64,000 nt of DNA, from contig NWQQ01000019.1 of assembly GCA_002798255.1 (NCBI GenBank), positions 62,001 to 126,000 of the forward strand. Reading direction: 5' to 3'. The first letter of the stretch is position 1; the number at the start of each line of letters is the position of its first letter. This stretch comes from Lysobacteraceae bacterium NML95-0200 (GTDB taxonomy: Bacteria > Pseudomonadota > Gammaproteobacteria > Xanthomonadales > Xanthomonadaceae). Of the stretch, positions 10,126-20,410 are shown in pieces. The notes below the pieces were generated by a model. It made no database searches, had not been told where the DNA came from, and saw nothing but the letters and a program-made list of their open reading frames with translations. Made by a program: the position numbers and the translations under genes.

Positions 10126-10431
10126 TTACCAGGAGGCTTTGCGCAGACCTGGCACGTCGCCACGCATGGTGGCTTCGCGCAGCTTGTTGCGGCCCAGGCC
10201 GAACTTGCTGTAAACGCCCTTCGGACGCCCCGTCAAAGCACAACGGGTGGTCTGGCGAACAGGCGAGGAGTCACGCGGCAGTTTCTGCAACTTGACCGAG
10301 GCTTCCATTTTTTCTTCATAGGAAGCGGTCTGGCTCTTCAGGATCTTCTTCAGCGCCTCACGCTTTTCGCCATGTTGCTTGACGAGCTTAGTGCGCTTGA
10401 GATCACGGTTGATCATGCTGGTCTTGGCCAT
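10126..10431 (-). CDS. rpsN: 30S ribosomal protein S14
   Basis: 101 aa, the long zinc-independent (C-minus) form: [20 protein letters not shown] at the start, [20 protein letters not shown] in the middle and PGLRKASW at the end. There is no CxxC-CxxC zinc ribbon. S14 sits in the 30S head near the decoding site. It lies 15 nt after rplE. Confidence 0.98.
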   Translation of the reverse strand: MAKTSMINRDLKRTKLVKQHGEKREALKKILKSQTASYEEKMEASVKLQKLPRDSSPVRQTTRCALTGRPKGVYSKFGLGRNKLREATMRGDVPGLRKASW

Positions 10432-10446
10432 GCGTATCTCTCTTGA

Positions 10447-10986
10447 TCAGCGGAACGGGAAGCGGAAGGCTTCAAGCAAAGCCTTGGCTTCTTCGTTGGT
10501 CTTGGCGGTGGTGGTGATGGCGATATCCATGCCACGGGTCGCATCGATCTGGTCGAAGTCGATTTCCGGGAAGATGATCTGTTCCTTCACACCCATGTTG
10601 AAGTTGCCGCGACCGTCAAACGACTTGCCCGAAACACCACGGAAGTCACGCACACGCGGCAGCGAGATATTGATCAGGCGATCAAGAAACTCGTACATAT
10701 GCGCACGACGCAGGGTGACTTTGCAGCCAATCGGCCAGCCGTCACGGATTTTGAACGAAGCCACGGAAATGCGCGACTTGGTGACCACGGGCTTTTGACC
10801 CGAAATCTTGGCCATGTCGGCCACGGCATTTTCCAGCACTTTCTTGTTGGTCGCCGCTTCACCCACACCCATGTTCAGGGTGATTTTGGTGATCTTCGGC
10901 ACTTCCATCGGATTGGTGTAGCCAAAACGCTTCATCAGCGCCGGCACCACTTCTTCCTTGTAGATTTTTTCCAGTCGAGTGGTCAT
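10447..10986 (-). CDS. rplE: 50S ribosomal protein L5
   Basis: 179 aa, the standard bacterial length. It contains [15 protein letters not shown] and the conserved [19 protein letters not shown] block and ends in the usual [19 protein letters not shown]5 binds 5S rRNA and contacts the P-site tRNA and S13. It follows rplX by 11 nt in the spc operon. Confidence 0.98.
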   Translation of the reverse strand: MTTRLEKIYKEEVVPALMKRFGYTNPMEVPKITKITLNMGVGEAATNKKVLENAVADMAKISGQKPVVTKSRISVASFKIRDGWPIGCKVTLRRAHMYEFLDRLINISLPRVRDFRGVSGKSFDGRGNFNMGVKEQIIFPEIDFDQIDATRGMDIAITTTAKTNEEAKALLEAFRFPFR

Positions 10987-10997
10987 AGCTTCATTCC

Positions 10998-11312
10998 TCA
11001 GGCGTCAACCGCCTCGTCGCTGGAGCGGAACACGCGAATCTTGCGTCCATCCTCCAGCACCTTGGTCTTGATGCGCTCGCCCTTGCCGGTGGCCGGGTTG
11101 AACAGCATCACGTTGGAAACATGGATCGAGGCTTCGCGCTCGATGATGCCACCGGGCTGCCCGGCTTGCGGGTTGGCCTTGGTGTGGCGCTTGACCATGT
11201 TGATATTGGACACGACCACGCGGTCGCCCAGGACGCGAATGACATCGCCTTTCTTGCCCTTGTCCTTGCCGGTGATAACGACGACCTGGTCGCCTTTCTT
11301 GATGCGATTCAT
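10998..11312 (-). CDS. rplX: 50S ribosomal protein L24
   Basis: 104 aa with an N-terminal KOW motif ([20 protein letters not shown]). L24 is an assembly initiator on 23S rRNA. The ATG at 11312 is chosen because eleven in-frame codons upstream overlap rplN and lack similarity. It has a normal length and position. Confidence 0.97.
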   Translation of the reverse strand: MNRIKKGDQVVVITGKDKGKKGDVIRVLGDRVVVSNINMVKRHTKANPQAGQPGGIIEREASIHVSNVMLFNPATGKGERIKTKVLEDGRKIRVFRSSDEAVDA

Positions 11313-11325
11313 GGTGTCCTCTCCC

Positions 11326-11694
11326 TTACAGCACTTCAGGGGCAAGCGAAACGATCTTCATGAACTTTTCCGAGCGAAGTTCGCGCGTGACCGGCCCGAA
11401 GATACGGGTACCAATCGGTTCATGCTTGTTGTTGAGCAGCACGGCGGCGTTGCCGTCGAAGCGAATCAGGCTGCCATCGGCGCGACGCACACCCTTGCGG
11501 GTACGCACCACGACAGCATTGTAAACATCGCCTTTCTTCACCTTGCCGCGCGGAATGGCTTCTTTCACCGACACCTTGATGATGTCGCCAATGCCGGCAT
11601 AACGGCGCTTGGAACCACCCAGCACCTTGATGCACATGACTTCCTTGGCACCGGAGTTGTCGGCAACGTCGAGGCGGCTTTGCATCTGGATCAT
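11326..11694 (-). CDS. rplN: 50S ribosomal protein L14
   Basis: 122 aa starting [20 protein letters not shown], the family hallmark, and ending [19 protein letters not shown]14 contributes to inter-subunit bridges with 16S rRNA and binds the silencing factor RsfS in other bacteria. First gene of the spc operon proper, 15 nt downstream of rpsQ, with no separate promoter obvious. Confidence 0.98.
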   Translation of the reverse strand: MIQMQSRLDVADNSGAKEVMCIKVLGGSKRRYAGIGDIIKVSVKEAIPRGKVKKGDVYNAVVVRTRKGVRRADGSLIRFDGNAAVLLNNKHEPIGTRIFGPVTRELRSEKFMKIVSLAPEVL

Positions 11695-11709
11695 GGTAGG
11701 GCCTCCTCG

Positions 11710-11973
11710 TTATTCGGCTGCCTGGGCGAGGACTTCAACCACGCGCCAGTTCTTGGTTTTGGACAACGGTGCGCATTCGACGATGCGAACCAGATCGCCT
11801 TCTTTGCAGGCGTTTTCAGCGTCATGGGCATGCAGCTTGGTGGAGCGGCGGATGTACTTGCCGTACAGCGCGTGCTTGACGTGACGCTCAACCAGCACCG
11901 TCACCGTCTTGTCCATCTTGTTGCTGACCACGCGGCCTTCGACCGTGTGCTGCTTTTTATCAGTGTTATTCAT
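11710..11973 (-). CDS. rpsQ: 30S ribosomal protein S17
   Basis: 87 aa with the OB-fold core [20 protein letters not shown] and [20 protein letters not shown]. The ATG at 11973 follows an AGGA motif; a TTG two codons upstream would add only two residues. S17 is a primary 16S rRNA binder of the 5' domain. Last gene of the S10 operon. Confidence 0.97.
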   Translation of the reverse strand: MNNTDKKQHTVEGRVVSNKMDKTVTVLVERHVKHALYGKYIRRSTKLHAHDAENACKEGDLVRIVECAPLSKTKNWRVVEVLAQAAE

Positions 11974-11988
11974 GGTCAATCCTGTGGG

Positions 11989-12177
11989 TTACTGCCCGGC
12001 AGCGCCGAGCAGCATTTTGACACGTGCGATTTCGCGACGAACGCGACGCACTTCGTGGGTCTTGGCCAGCTGGCCGGTCGCCTTCTGCATGCGCAGGGAG
12101 AATTGCTCTTTCTGCAGATCAAGAAGGTGAGCCTTCAGCTCGGCGCCAGACTTTTGGCGGAGTTCTTTCAGTTCCAT
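11989..12177 (-). CDS. rpmC: 50S ribosomal protein L29
   Basis: 62 aa, a two-helix protein ([20 protein letters not shown], then [17 protein letters not shown]). Its ATG shares one base with the rplP stop (TGATG), showing translational coupling. L29 lies at the tunnel exit near the docking sites of trigger factor and SRP. Confidence 0.97.
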   Translation of the reverse strand: MELKELRQKSGAELKAHLLDLQKEQFSLRMQKATGQLAKTHEVRRVRREIARVKMLLGAAGQ

Positions 12178-12590
12178 CAGCGCACCGTCCGGTTCACAAA
12201 TTGGGTGGTCACCGAAAGCTTGGCAGAAGCCAGGCGGAACGCTTCGCGTGCCACTTCTTCGCTGACGCCTTCGATTTCATAGATCATACGACCCGGCTGA
12301 ATCTGCGCGACCCAGTATTCCACATTACCCTTACCCGAGCCCATGCGGACTTCGATCGGCTTTTCGGTAATCGGCTTGTCGGGGAACACGCGGATCCACA
12401 TCTTGCCGCCACGCTTGACGTAGCGGCTGATGGCACGACGGGCAGCTTCGATCTGACGCGCGGTCAGACGGCCGGTTTGCGTGGCACGCAGGCCATACTC
12501 ACCGAACGACACCTGGTTTGCGCTCCAGGACAGGCCTTCATTACGGCCCTTGTGCTGCTTGCGATACTTGGTACGTTTGGGTTGCAACAT
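12177..12590 (-). CDS. rplP: 50S ribosomal protein L16
   Basis: 137 aa starting [20 protein letters not shown]. It contains [20 protein letters not shown] with the conserved Arg of RVFPDKP (the arginine hydroxylated by YcfD in E. coli). L16 positions A-site tRNA. The gene overlaps rpmC by one base and lies 2 nt after rpsC. Confidence 0.98.
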   Translation of the reverse strand: MLQPKRTKYRKQHKGRNEGLSWSANQVSFGEYGLRATQTGRLTARQIEAARRAISRYVKRGGKMWIRVFPDKPITEKPIEVRMGSGKGNVEYWVAQIQPGRMIYEIEGVSEEVAREAFRLASAKLSVTTQFVNRTVR

Positions 12591-12592
12591 GA

Positions 12593-13327
12593 TTAACCCC
12601 TTGCTTCACGTTCGCCACGCGGTTGACGCGGTGCACGAGCAGGACGCTCGCTACGCTCATTGCGCGGCTCTTCGTTCTTTTCCTGGCCCACTTGCGCGAA
12701 GTCGAAGATTTCGCCCTTGTAGATCCAGACCTTGATGCCGATCACGCCATAGGTGGTGTGGGCTTCGGCAAAGCCGTAGTCGATGTCTGCACGCAAGGTG
12801 TGCAGCGGCACGCGGCCTTCGCGGTACCACTCCGAACGGGCGATTTCAGCGCCATTCAAGCGGCCAGCAACATTGACCTTGATGCCGAGTGCGCCAAGGC
12901 GCATGGCATTGCCCACCGCACGCTTCATGGCACGACGGAACATGATGCGGCGCTCCAGCTGCTGGGCGATGGACTCGGCCACCAGCTGTGCATCGAGTTC
13001 AGGCTTGCGCACTTCGCTGACATTGATGTGCGCCGGAACGCCCATCATGTCGGAAACTTCCTTGCGCAGCTTTTCGATGTCCTCACCACGCTTGCCGATC
13101 ACCACGCCCGGACGGGCGGTGTGAATGGTGACGCGTGCGGACTTGGCCGGACGCTCAATGGTGATCTTGCTGATACCGGCTGCGGCCAGCTTCTTGCGCA
13201 GCATGTCGCGAACCTTGAGGTCAGCGGCCAGAAACTCGGCATATTCCTTCTTGCCGGCATACCACTTGGAATTCCAGTCCTTGGCGATGCCAAGACGGAT
13301 GCCTACGGGATGTACTTTATGACCCAT
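12593..13327 (-). CDS. rpsC: 30S ribosomal protein S3
   Basis: 244 aa. An N-terminal KH domain (about residues 39-107, with [13 protein letters not shown]) and the S3 C-terminal domain ([20 protein letters not shown]) are followed by a basic low-complexity tail rich in Arg, Pro and Glu that is longer than in E. coli. S3 lines the mRNA entry channel. It lies 2 nt after rplV in the S10 operon. Confidence 0.98.
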   Translation of the reverse strand: MGHKVHPVGIRLGIAKDWNSKWYAGKKEYAEFLAADLKVRDMLRKKLAAAGISKITIERPAKSARVTIHTARPGVVIGKRGEDIEKLRKEVSDMMGVPAHINVSEVRKPELDAQLVAESIAQQLERRIMFRRAMKRAVGNAMRLGALGIKVNVAGRLNGAEIARSEWYREGRVPLHTLRADIDYGFAEAHTTYGVIGIKVWIYKGEIFDFAQVGQEKNEEPRNERSERPARAPRQPRGEREARG

Positions 13328-13329
13328 GA

Positions 13330-13665
13330 TTACTTGCCCTCGGCGACGACGATGGTGATGTGGCTGGTGCGCTTCAAGATGCGAGTACCACGACCCTTGG
13401 CACGCGCCATGAAGCGCTTCAGGGTGGGGCCTTCATCGACCATGATGGTCTTGACCTTGAGTGCATCAGCATCGGCACCGACATTGTTTTCAGCGTTGGA
13501 AACTGCCGACCACAACAGCTTGTGAATCATGGCAGCGGCCTTCTTGTCACTGAACTTCAGGAGGTCAAGCGCACGGGCTGCGGGCAGGCCGCGAACTTGA
13601 TCTGCCACCAGACGGGCTTTCTGCGGGGAGATGCGCGCGGTGCGCAGGACTGCTTTGGCTTCCAT
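13330..13665 (-). CDS. rplV: 50S ribosomal protein L22
   Basis: 111 aa. The family core ([20 protein letters not shown]) and the extended beta hairpin region near [12 protein letters not shown] that lines the exit tunnel are present. Two start codons lie six bases apart. The ATG at 13665 is preferred because TAAGGAG then sits 8 nt upstream; the earlier ATG abuts the Shine-Dalgarno. Confidence 0.96.
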   Translation of the reverse strand: MEAKAVLRTARISPQKARLVADQVRGLPAARALDLLKFSDKKAAAMIHKLLWSAVSNAENNVGADADALKVKTIMVDEGPTLKRFMARAKGRGTRILKRTSHITIVVAEGK

Positions 13666-13677
13666 TGTCATCTCTCC

Positions 13678-13947
13678 TTATTTCGACTTCTTGTCGCCGC
13701 CGTGACCTTTGAAGGTACGGGTCAGCGCGAATTCGCCGAGCTTGTGGCCCACCATGTTTTCGTTGACCAGCACCGGCACATGATTCTTGCCGTTGTGGAC
13801 AGCGATGGTGAAGCCCACCATTTCCGGCAGGATCATCGAGCGACGCGACCAGGTCTTGATCGGCTTTTTGGTGTTATTACCCGCTTCTTCCACCTTCTTC
13901 AACAGGTGGTGGTCAATGAACGGGCCTTTTTTGAGTGAACGTGCCAT
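13678..13947 (-). CDS. rpsS: 30S ribosomal protein S19
   Basis: 89 aa starting [20 protein letters not shown] with the conserved [20 protein letters not shown] block. S19 lies in the 30S head next to S13. Normal length, 6 nt after rplB. Confidence 0.98.
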   Translation of the reverse strand: MARSLKKGPFIDHHLLKKVEEAGNNTKKPIKTWSRRSMILPEMVGFTIAVHNGKNHVPVLVNENMVGHKLGEFALTRTFKGHGGDKKSK

Positions 13948-13953
13948 GGCCGA

Positions 13954-14781
13954 TTAACTCCTGCGATCGCGCACGATGAACTTCTGGGTGCGCTTGTTCT
14001 TGCGGGTCTTGTAACCCTTGGTCGGGACGCCCCACGGGGTGACCGGGTGCGGATTACCTTGGCCGGCCTTGGCTTCACCACCGCCGTGCGGGTGGTCAAC
14101 CGGGTTCATCACCACACCGCGGACGGTGGGACGCACGCCGCGCCAACGCTTGGCACCGGCTTTACCCAGCTTTTCCAGGTTGTGCTCGACGTTGCCGACT
14201 TCACCGATGGTGGCACGGCATTCCACTGGCACCTTGCGCATTTCGCCCGAGCGCAGGCGCAACGTGGCATAGCCTTGCTCGCGTGCAATCAGCTGCACAC
14301 CGGCGCCGGCAGCACGCGCCATTTGCGCGCCCTTGCCCGGCTTCATTTCGATGCAGTGGATAGTGGTACCCACCGGGATATTGCGCAGCGGCAGGGTGTT
14401 GCCGGCACGAATCGGTGCGGACTCACCCGACAGCACCTGGTCGCCCGCCTTCAGACCCTTCGGGGCGATGATGTAGCGACGCTCACCGTCCACGTACAGC
14501 AGCAACGCGATGTGCGCAGTGCGGTTGGGATCATATTCAATGCGCTCAACCTTGGCCGGAATGCCTTCTTTGTTGCGCTTGAAGTCGATGATGCGGTAGT
14601 GCTGCTTGTGACCGCCACCGATATGGCGGGTGGTGATACGGCCGTGATGGTTGCGGCCACCAGTTTTGCCCTGCTTTTCCAAAAGCGGTGCATATGGCGC
14701 ACCCTTATGGAGATCAGGCGTGACCACGCGAACCGCGCTACGGCGGCCGGCGGAGGTCGGTTTGAAAGTCATCAAAGGCAT
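13954..14781 (-). CDS. rplB: 50S ribosomal protein L2
   Basis: 275 aa. The RNA-binding OB and SH3-like domains and the C-terminal signature [20 protein letters not shown] with its conserved histidine are intact. L2 is needed for subunit association and the peptidyl transferase centre. S10 operon, 10 nt after rplW. Confidence 0.98.
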   Translation of the reverse strand: MPLMTFKPTSAGRRSAVRVVTPDLHKGAPYAPLLEKQGKTGGRNHHGRITTRHIGGGHKQHYRIIDFKRNKEGIPAKVERIEYDPNRTAHIALLLYVDGERRYIIAPKGLKAGDQVLSGESAPIRAGNTLPLRNIPVGTTIHCIEMKPGKGAQMARAAGAGVQLIAREQGYATLRLRSGEMRKVPVECRATIGEVGNVEHNLEKLGKAGAKRWRGVRPTVRGVVMNPVDHPHGGGEAKAGQGNPHPVTPWGVPTKGYKTRKNKRTQKFIVRDRRS

Positions 14782-14791
14782 GGTGTACTCC

Positions 14792-15085
14792 TTAGGCCTT
14801 CGCCGTCACGTCGATGGCCTGGCCTTCGGCCAGCTTGACGTAAGCCTTGCGCCAGTCGCTACGGCGACCGGGACGTGAACGGAAGCCTTTCTGCTTGCCC
14901 TTCACGTTGACCACGTTCACCGCCTCGACCTTGACATCAAAGATCTGCTCAACGGCAGCCTTGACATCGGCCTTGGTCGCCGTGGTAGCCACTTCAAAGA
15001 CGTATTGATTAGAAACTTCCTGCAAACGCGCGGTTTTTTCCGAAACGCGCGGCGTACGAATCACTTCATAGATATTGGTGCTCAT
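14792..15085 (-). CDS. rplW: 50S ribosomal protein L23
   Basis: 97 aa beginning [20 protein letters not shown]. The ATG at 15085 overlaps the rplD stop (ATGA), which decides it over the ATG 9 nt upstream inside rplD. L23 is the docking site for trigger factor and SRP at the tunnel exit. Confidence 0.96.
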   Translation of the reverse strand: MSTNIYEVIRTPRVSEKTARLQEVSNQYVFEVATTATKADVKAAVEQIFDVKVEAVNVVNVKGKQKGFRSRPGRRSDWRKAYVKLAEGQAIDVTAKA

Positions 15086-15690
15086 GCCAGCCACTCCTCG
15101 ATTTTCTTCACCGCATCGGTGGTGATGATCACCGAGTCGGAGGCTACCAGCGACACCGGATCCAAGCCCTGCACATCACGTACTTCGACGTAGGGCAGGT
15201 TGCGAGCAGCCAGGTACAGCGATTCACTGGCTTCCTCAATTACCAGCAGCGGGCGCTTGCCTGCTTCCAGCTCCTTGAGCTTGCCAACCAGACCACGGGT
15301 CTTGGGCGAATCCACTTCGATGGCATCCACAACCATCAGGCGATCCTGGCGATTGAGTTCCGACAGAATGGCGGACATCGCAGCGCGATACATCTTGCGG
15401 TTGACTTTCTGCGCAAAGCTGCGCGGCTTGGCCGCGAAGGTCACGCCACCGCCGACAAAGATCGGCGCAGTCAACGCACCGTGACGGGCACCGCCGCCCT
15501 TCTGGCGCTTGGACTTCTTGGTGGTACCACTGACTTCCGAACGGGTCTTCTGCGCCTTGGTACCAGCGCGACCGGCGTTGCGGTAAGCCACCACGACCTG
15601 ATGCACCAGGTCTTCAGAGAATTCACGGCCAAACACCGCGTCGGATACCGACACCTTGCCGCCGTTTTTGATGGTCAGTTCCATGCTCAT
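15082..15690 (-). CDS. rplD: 50S ribosomal protein L4
   Basis: 202 aa. The extended loop that reaches the exit tunnel is visible as [20 protein letters not shown]. In E. coli L4 represses the S10 operon by binding its leader. The ATG at 15690 overlaps the rplC stop by 4 nt (ATGA); a second ATG two codons later is possible. Confidence 0.97.
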   Translation of the reverse strand: MSMELTIKNGGKVSVSDAVFGREFSEDLVHQVVVAYRNAGRAGTKAQKTRSEVSGTTKKSKRQKGGGARHGALTAPIFVGGGVTFAAKPRSFAQKVNRKMYRAAMSAILSELNRQDRLMVVDAIEVDSPKTRGLVGKLKELEAGKRPLLVIEEASESLYLAARNLPYVEVRDVQGLDPVSLVASDSVIITTDAVKKIEEWLA

Positions 15691-16343
15691 GCTCCCTTGC
15701 TTGCCGGACGCACGATGACATCACCACCCGGCGCACCCGGCACCGCACCGCGCACGGCAATCAGGCCGCGCTCGGCATCCACCTTCACAACCTGAAGGTT
15801 CTGGGTGGTCTGGGTTTCGGCACCCATGTGACCGGACATCTTTTTACCCGGGAACACACGGCCCGGAGTCTGACGCTGACCAATCGAGCCCGGAGCACGA
15901 TGCGACAGCGAGTTACCGTGGGTGGCATCACCCATGGTGAAGTTCCAGCGCTTGATGGTGCCCTGGAAGCCCTTACCCTTGGTCACGCCCTGGACATCGA
16001 CCAGCTGGCCTTCGGCAAAGATGTCGGCGCGAATTTCGCCGCCCACTTCAAAGCCGGAGAGCTTGTCATCCGCCACGCGGAATTCCCACAGGCCACGACC
16101 GGCTTCCACCTTAGCCTTGGCCAAGTGACCGGCACCGGCCTTGTTGACCAGCGCAGCACGCTTGACACCGGCAGTCACCTGCACGGCGCTGTAACCGTCG
16201 TTTTCGACCGTCTTGATTTGGGTAATGCGGTTCGGGGTGGCTTCAATCAGCGTCACCGGGATGGACTTGCCATCTTCGGTAAACACGCGGCTCATGCCAG
16301 CCTTGCGCCCGACCAGACCCAGTTGATGAATTTTCGTCGACAT
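15687..16343 (-). CDS. rplC: 50S ribosomal protein L3
   Basis: 218 aa. Starts [20 protein letters not shown] and carries the central extension [20 protein letters not shown] with GHMGAETQT (the Gln of this block is methylated by PrmB in E. coli). L3 is an early 50S assembly protein near the peptidyl transferase centre. Second gene of the S10 operon, 13 nt after rpsJ. Confidence 0.98.
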   Translation of the reverse strand: MSTKIHQLGLVGRKAGMSRVFTEDGKSIPVTLIEATPNRITQIKTVENDGYSAVQVTAGVKRAALVNKAGAGHLAKAKVEAGRGLWEFRVADDKLSGFEVGGEIRADIFAEGQLVDVQGVTKGKGFQGTIKRWNFTMGDATHGNSLSHRAPGSIGQRQTPGRVFPGKKMSGHMGAETQTTQNLQVVKVDAERGLIAVRGAVPGAPGGDVIVRPASKGA

Positions 16344-16356
16344 GATGATGCGCTCC

Positions 16357-16668
16357 TCAGGTCAACTTGATTTGCACGTCAACACCCGCAGCCAGTTCGA
16401 GCTTCATCAGCGCGTCCACGGTCTTGTCATTGGGGTCAACGATATCGAGCACACGCTTGTGCGTGCGGGTTTCGTACTGGTCGCGCGCGTCCTTGTCGAC
16501 GTGCGGCGAGACCAACACGGTGTAGCGTTCAGTCTTGGTCGGCAGCGGAATCGGGCCACGCACTTGCGCGCCGGTCCGCTTGGCCGTCTCGACAATCTCG
16601 CTGGCCGAGCGATCGATCAGGCGGTGATCGAAGGCCTTGAGCCGAATGCGGATTTTTTGGTCCGTCAT
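16357..16668 (-). CDS. rpsJ: 30S ribosomal protein S10 (NusE)
   Basis: 103 aa, starting [20 protein letters not shown] and ending [11 protein letters not shown]. Besides its place in the 30S head, S10 pairs with NusB in antitermination complexes. The frame stays open upstream to 16950 but that part has no similarity. First gene of the S10 operon. In close relatives tuf normally lies directly upstream; here the CRISPR array begins 395 bp upstream instead. Confidence 0.98.
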   Translation of the reverse strand: MTDQKIRIRLKAFDHRLIDRSASEIVETAKRTGAQVRGPIPLPTKTERYTVLVSPHVDKDARDQYETRTHKRVLDIVDPNDKTVDALMKLELAAGVDVQIKLT

Positions 16669-17063
16669 GACGGAAGTTCCTCGGTTAATAGCCCTGCCTT
16701 TCAGCAAAGCCCCTGCAAACGCAGGAAGTTCAAAAGAGCGACAGGTGAAACGGCTATTTGCGCCCCACCCCGTTACAACCATCCATTCAACAACAATGGC
16801 GGCCCGGTCACCCGGCCCGCCCAGAGCAAAAACAAACGCGCAATGCCCCACACATGGGGAGCCCCACGCGACCTGTCCTTGTCTGGCGAATACGAGGCAC
16901 TCCCTGCACCTCATTTCGCTGGCACCGTGGAAGCATACATCCTTCCACAATCAGTCGCGCATTTTGACACAGACTTCCAGCAAATGCAAAGATTTGTATC
17001 CAAACCTATTGCGCTGCCCGTACGGCATGAACGCCGAATCGCCCGAACCCGGAGCCGAAGAAT
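16669..17063 (-). other. Leader and promoter region of the S10 operon, no gene
   Basis: 395 bases between rpsJ and the distal end of the CRISPR array. No ORF with family character is present. The region must carry the S10-operon promoter because the upstream str operon is cut off by a terminator and the cas locus; one candidate is listed separately. An L4-responsive leader would be expected here from E. coli but no convincing structure was identified by eye. Confidence 0.6.
16961..16989 (-). promoter_or_regulatory. Candidate promoter for the S10 operon
   Basis: On the minus strand TTGCAT (16984-16989) and CAAAAT (16961-16966) are separated by 17 bp, about 290 nt upstream of rpsJ. Each box matches the sigma-70 consensus at four of six positions, so this is a moderate candidate, supported mainly by the need for a promoter downstream of the CRISPR array. 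Confidence 0.35.
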
Positions 17064-17691
17064 TTTCTAAGCTGCCTGTGCGGCAGTGAACAACTGGCTG
17101 ATGTGGTGGCGCTATAGCGGGATTTTCTAAGCTGCCTGTGCGGCAGTGAACAAGAGGCGCTGCTGGCCGACCGCGAGGCCATCTTTCTAAGCTGCCTGTG
17201 CGGCAGTGAACATTTGTGAGCGGCTATCACGCGGCGAGCCATTTTTCTAAGCTGCCTATGCGGCAGTGAACTGGAATGCCTGCGTATCGGACGGTGCGCG
17301 ACTTTTCTAAGCTGCCTATGCGGCAGTGAACCGCCTCGTGCTCGGTCTCCAACCGCGCCAGCATTTCTAAGCTGCCTATGCGGCAGTGAACCCATCGGCG
17401 GTGGCGCCACCGGCTCCACCTTTTTTCTAAGCTGCCTATGCGGCAGTGAACTGGCTCATCAAGTGGACGCTGGACACGCACGATTTCTAAGCTGCCTGTG
17501 CGGCAGTGAACGGTGGCACAAACCCGCTGCTGGCCAGCGCAGTTTTCTAAGCTGCCTGTGCGGCAGTGAACGAAGTGGACCGCACCACCATCGTGATCCG
17601 CCGTTTCTAAGCTGCCTGTGCGGCAGTGAACTATCGCCGAGTTGCATCGCGGCGTGCATCTGTTTTCTAAGCTGCCTGTGCGGCAGTGAAC
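17064..17691 (-). CRISPR. Type I-F CRISPR array, 11 repeats and 10 spacers
   Basis: Eleven 28-bp repeats start every 60 bp from 17064 to 17664, leaving ten 32-bp spacers, the exact I-F geometry. In crRNA orientation (minus strand) the repeat opens GTTCACTGCCG and ends GGCAGCTTAGAAA; CTGCC/GGCAG is the 5-bp Cas6f hairpin. Repeats 4-7 counted from the left (17244, 17304, 17364, 17424) have loop CGCATA where the other seven have CGCACA; otherwise all are identical, including the last. Transcription runs leftward from the leader at 17692-17821, so the newest spacer should be the one at 17632-17663. Spacers are GC-rich and differ from each other; origins unknown. Confidence 0.98.
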
Positions 17692-17821
17692 TAGAGCACT
17701 TCCACTCTAATCTTTTGTTTTTCAAAGAACAATGAGGATTTCCAGCCTGCAAACCCAATTTTCTTTTGGGCTTGTATCTTATTGATTTCAAAGGCCGTCC
17801 TTGGCCATTGAAATTTTTGGG
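17692..17821 (-). promoter_or_regulatory. CRISPR leader
   Basis: 130 AT-rich bases between cas6f and the first repeat. They contain no gene. On the minus strand TTGTTC (17727-17732) and TAGAGT (17704-17709) with a 17-bp spacer form a candidate promoter whose start would fall at the first repeat. An A-rich stretch upstream could host IHF, as in other I-F leaders, but a site was not established. Confidence 0.6.
17704..17732 (-). promoter_or_regulatory. Candidate crRNA promoter in the leader
   Basis: TTGTTC-17-TAGAGT on the minus strand, directly upstream of the first repeat. The -10 box matches consensus at four of six positions. Position and orientation fit pre-crRNA transcription. Confidence 0.45.
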
Positions 17822-18382
17822 TCAAAACAGGGGGACGCTGCCGCCAAGGCTGAGTCCGTGGCTATTGAAGCCGCCTTGGCTGGGCTGTTGGACTGGGCGC
17901 TGATCAAGGTAGAGGCGATAGCGTTGGCCAGTGCTACGGCTGTACAGGGTAACAAAAGGCAAGTCCAGGCGGTCGCCCGAGCCATCAGGGATGCATTCGC
18001 GTGCTGCATCTGCACTCAAGCGATGCCGACGCATGGCACGCTTGCGCATGTTTTTTGCACTCTTGGCCTGACGCCGCCCCACTTGCAGCCAGCCCTGTGG
18101 CTTGGGTGCAGGCATAAGCCTGGTGCTATGCAAGTGGTCGCGCATCCCGCGCAACCAGTCCTGCTGCATCAAGCACTCAAGCGCCGTTTCCTGCCCATGC
18201 AAGCGTAGCTTCAAGCCCAAGGTGGGATAAGCGCCATCACGCCAGCCGGGAAAGCTGATGCCGATGCTGTTTTCTTCAAGCATCACCAAGACGCGATGAA
18301 GTTTCGCCACAAGTGCATCCATCAGCACATGCTGCGGAAATTCATCATCCGGTTGCAGGGTGAATTCGATATAGGCATCCAT
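17822..18382 (-). CDS. cas6f: Cas6f (Csy4) crRNA-processing endoribonuclease
   Basis: 186 aa, the usual Csy4 size. It cuts pre-crRNA 3' of the repeat hairpin and stays bound to it in the Csy complex. MDAYIEFTLQPDDEFPQ matches the family start, and His29 in KLHRVL is the catalytic histidine position. The arginine-rich helix RRQAKSAKNMRKRAMRRHRL inserts in the hairpin groove. The STGQRYRL strand carries the serine of the active site and the C-terminus is GLSLGGSVPLF. The ATG at 18382 is 1 nt from the csy3 stop; the longer in-frame start inside csy3 is rejected. Last cas gene, next to the leader. Confidence 0.96.
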   Translation of the reverse strand: MDAYIEFTLQPDDEFPQHVLMDALVAKLHRVLVMLEENSIGISFPGWRDGAYPTLGLKLRLHGQETALECLMQQDWLRGMRDHLHSTRLMPAPKPQGWLQVGRRQAKSAKNMRKRAMRRHRLSADAARECIPDGSGDRLDLPFVTLYSRSTGQRYRLYLDQRPVQQPSQGGFNSHGLSLGGSVPLF

Positions 18383-18383
18383 C

Positions 18384-19415
18384 TCAAGCCTCGCCGAATA
18401 CGCCACCACGAATCAATACCGCCATGACATAGTGCTGCTGCGCTTCAGTCGGCACTTTGTCTTTCAGCATCCAGCCATCGAACAGGGTATAGAAGTCATC
18501 TTTGCTGCCTTTGGGCTGGCGATAGGCTTTGCCTTGGGTCGTCACTGAACCATAAGGCTCCACGGCAATTGGGCCATTACCCTCCGCCTCTTGATACCAG
18601 TCATCCACGGTGCGCAGGGCATTGCCGATTTTCTGCGAGTGCATGGCGGCGATGCCGTCTTGTTTTGCCCCCACAAAGTAGAGCGTTTTGCTCTTGTCGC
18701 CACGACCACGATCCAGAATCAACTCCTGCGAGGGGAAAACCTCTTGCCCATTCCCAATACGCACATAGGCAGTGATTTGCAGCAGCACATGAGTTTCCCC
18801 ACGCAAACCCTGGGCAATCAAATCGGCAAGGGCTTGCAGCTGTGCCTGCGCATCACTGGGCACATTGAAATCACGCAACGAGAAACTCAGGGCATCAAAG
18901 CGGCCGACAAGCGTTGCTTGCCCCTGCTGAAAGCGGGTGACTTCCACTTCCACATCTTCTGCGCCCACGCGGTTGCGCCACAAGAAGCGGCCATTGGCAA
19001 GATTGATGGCGTAGCGGCGCGCCAGTTCACGGAAACCGTGCCTGGTCGCATAGTCCTGCGCCAAGGTGATGAGCTTTTTCTGATAATCGGCCTTGTTGCA
19101 GGCCGAAGGCTGACCCACGCCCGGCAATACGCGCAAGGTGAAGCGCACCCGCAGGGTGTCGGCATCCATTGGCAGGGCGGCAACATCCACGGTTTGCAGA
19201 TTGGGCTTGTCGATCGCGGCATCGAGCTTGAGCGGGTCTTGCTCAGCAGCTTTCAGGCGATTGGAAATCGTGCCGCGCACCGATTTTTCCTGAAGGCGCA
19301 CCGGCGACCAGCCCCGGTCATCATTGCGCGCCGCCCAATTGCCTGAATGAAAGAGTGCATCGGACGGGTCGAGTTTGCGTTCAAAAGCCAAAACGGAAGG
19401 GGTTTCTTTACTCAT
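18384..19415 (-). CDS. csy3: Cas7f (Csy3), crRNA backbone subunit of the Csy complex
   Basis: 343 aa. Family-typical segments include [50 protein letters not shown] and [13 protein letters not shown]. Six copies normally line the 32-nt spacer, each covering six nucleotides and flipping out every sixth base. A good AGGAGCT Shine-Dalgarno precedes the ATG at 19415, 14 nt after csy2. Ends 1 nt before cas6f. Confidence 0.96.
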   Translation of the reverse strand: MSKETPSVLAFERKLDPSDALFHSGNWAARNDDRGWSPVRLQEKSVRGTISNRLKAAEQDPLKLDAAIDKPNLQTVDVAALPMDADTLRVRFTLRVLPGVGQPSACNKADYQKKLITLAQDYATRHGFRELARRYAINLANGRFLWRNRVGAEDVEVEVTRFQQGQATLVGRFDALSFSLRDFNVPSDAQAQLQALADLIAQGLRGETHVLLQITAYVRIGNGQEVFPSQELILDRGRGDKSKTLYFVGAKQDGIAAMHSQKIGNALRTVDDWYQEAEGNGPIAVEPYGSVTTQGKAYRQPKGSKDDFYTLFDGWMLKDKVPTEAQQHYVMAVLIRGGVFGEA

Positions 19416-19429
19416 GATGCAGCTCCTTG

Positions 19430-20410
19430 TCAGTCGAAGATGGAATAAAACTCGTCATCCGAGTCATCGTTACAGCGGTAGTCATTGCGGCAGCGATACA
19501 GGCCTTGCCCGGGCGGGCTATCGGCATACCAAAGCAGTTGCTCTGCGGTTTGCAGCCGGTGCGGGCTAACCCATTCACCCAGCGAATACAGGCTTTCGAC
19601 AAATTGGAACGGCGTGCCTTCATCGCGGGCATTGGCGACCGTTCCCGGTGCCTGCCTCTCTGTCAGCGCGGCATAGCCCACCGGGATGGGCACGACCCAA
19701 CCACTGCCTTTGGGCCGGTCATGCTGCCAACGGCCTTCCTCGTTGTCATAACGCCAGTTCAGGCGCGAGCGCGATAGCCAGGCATCCAGCACCGTGGCTT
19801 CAGGGTTTTCTTCACGCAATGTAGTGAGTGCTTCTGCCAGCAGGTCATCACGCGCCACCAGCGCAAAGCCGGGCAACAGGCGCAGGCGAAGCCGCTCAAA
19901 AAGTGCCTGCCGGCCAGCTGCATCGCCGGTCATCGCCACCCAGTACGGTGCGGTGTAACGCTTTGCCGGCAACAGCACGCCACCTGCAATGCGCATGGTC
20001 TGCACCATTTGCGCTATTTGCTCTGCCAAGGCCTGGTCCGCCGCTTCATCCATACCAAGCTTGACCCAATCCACTGCCAACACCAAACTGATTTGCAGAT
20101 GAATGCGACCTTCTTCCACAATCGCAGCCGTTTTTCCATCTCTTCCAATGGGATTACGCGTCAGGCTGAAGCCCTTGATATAGGCATCGTTCACCAGCAC
20201 CTGATGGCGATGGCAGACCACACCCACGGCGCGGAACTTCAACCCCGAAATGCCTGAGGCAACCAGCTTGCGCTGCAAAGCCCACATCAAGCCGATAAAG
20301 GCCGTCATGGCAGGGAAGCCATGGGTCAGCGGGCTGGAGATAGCATTGGCTGCCTGCACCTGCAAGCGCGGCAAGACCAGCAAATGGCTGTAATCCGGGC
20401 AGTGACTCAT
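19430..20410 (-). CDS. csy2: Cas5f (Csy2) subunit of the Csy complex
   Basis: 326 aa. Starts [20 protein letters not shown] and contains [20 protein letters not shown], characteristic of Csy2. In the complex it caps the 5' handle of the crRNA with Csy1. The ATG at 20410 overlaps the csy1 stop by 4 nt (ATGA), which decides it over a longer in-frame start within csy1. Confidence 0.95.
   Translation of the reverse strand: MSHCPDYSHLLVLPRLQVQAANAISSPLTHGFPAMTAFIGLMWALQRKLVASGISGLKFRAVGVVCHRHQVLVNDAYIKGFSLTRNPIGRDGKTAAIVEEGRIHLQISLVLAVDWVKLGMDEAADQALAEQIAQMVQTMRIAGGVLLPAKRYTAPYWVAMTGDAAGRQALFERLRLRLLPGFALVARDDLLAEALTTLREENPEATVLDAWLSRSRLNWRYDNEEGRWQHDRPKGSGWVVPIPVGYAALTERQAPGTVANARDEGTPFQFVESLYSLGEWVSPHRLQTAEQLLWYADSPPGQGLYRCRNDYRCNDDSDDEFYSIFD

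Noticed and set aside
17006-17791. Minus- and plus-strand open frames with repeated SLPHRQLRK or FLSCLCGSE units
   Set aside because: They are translations of the 28-bp CRISPR repeats, not a repeat protein.
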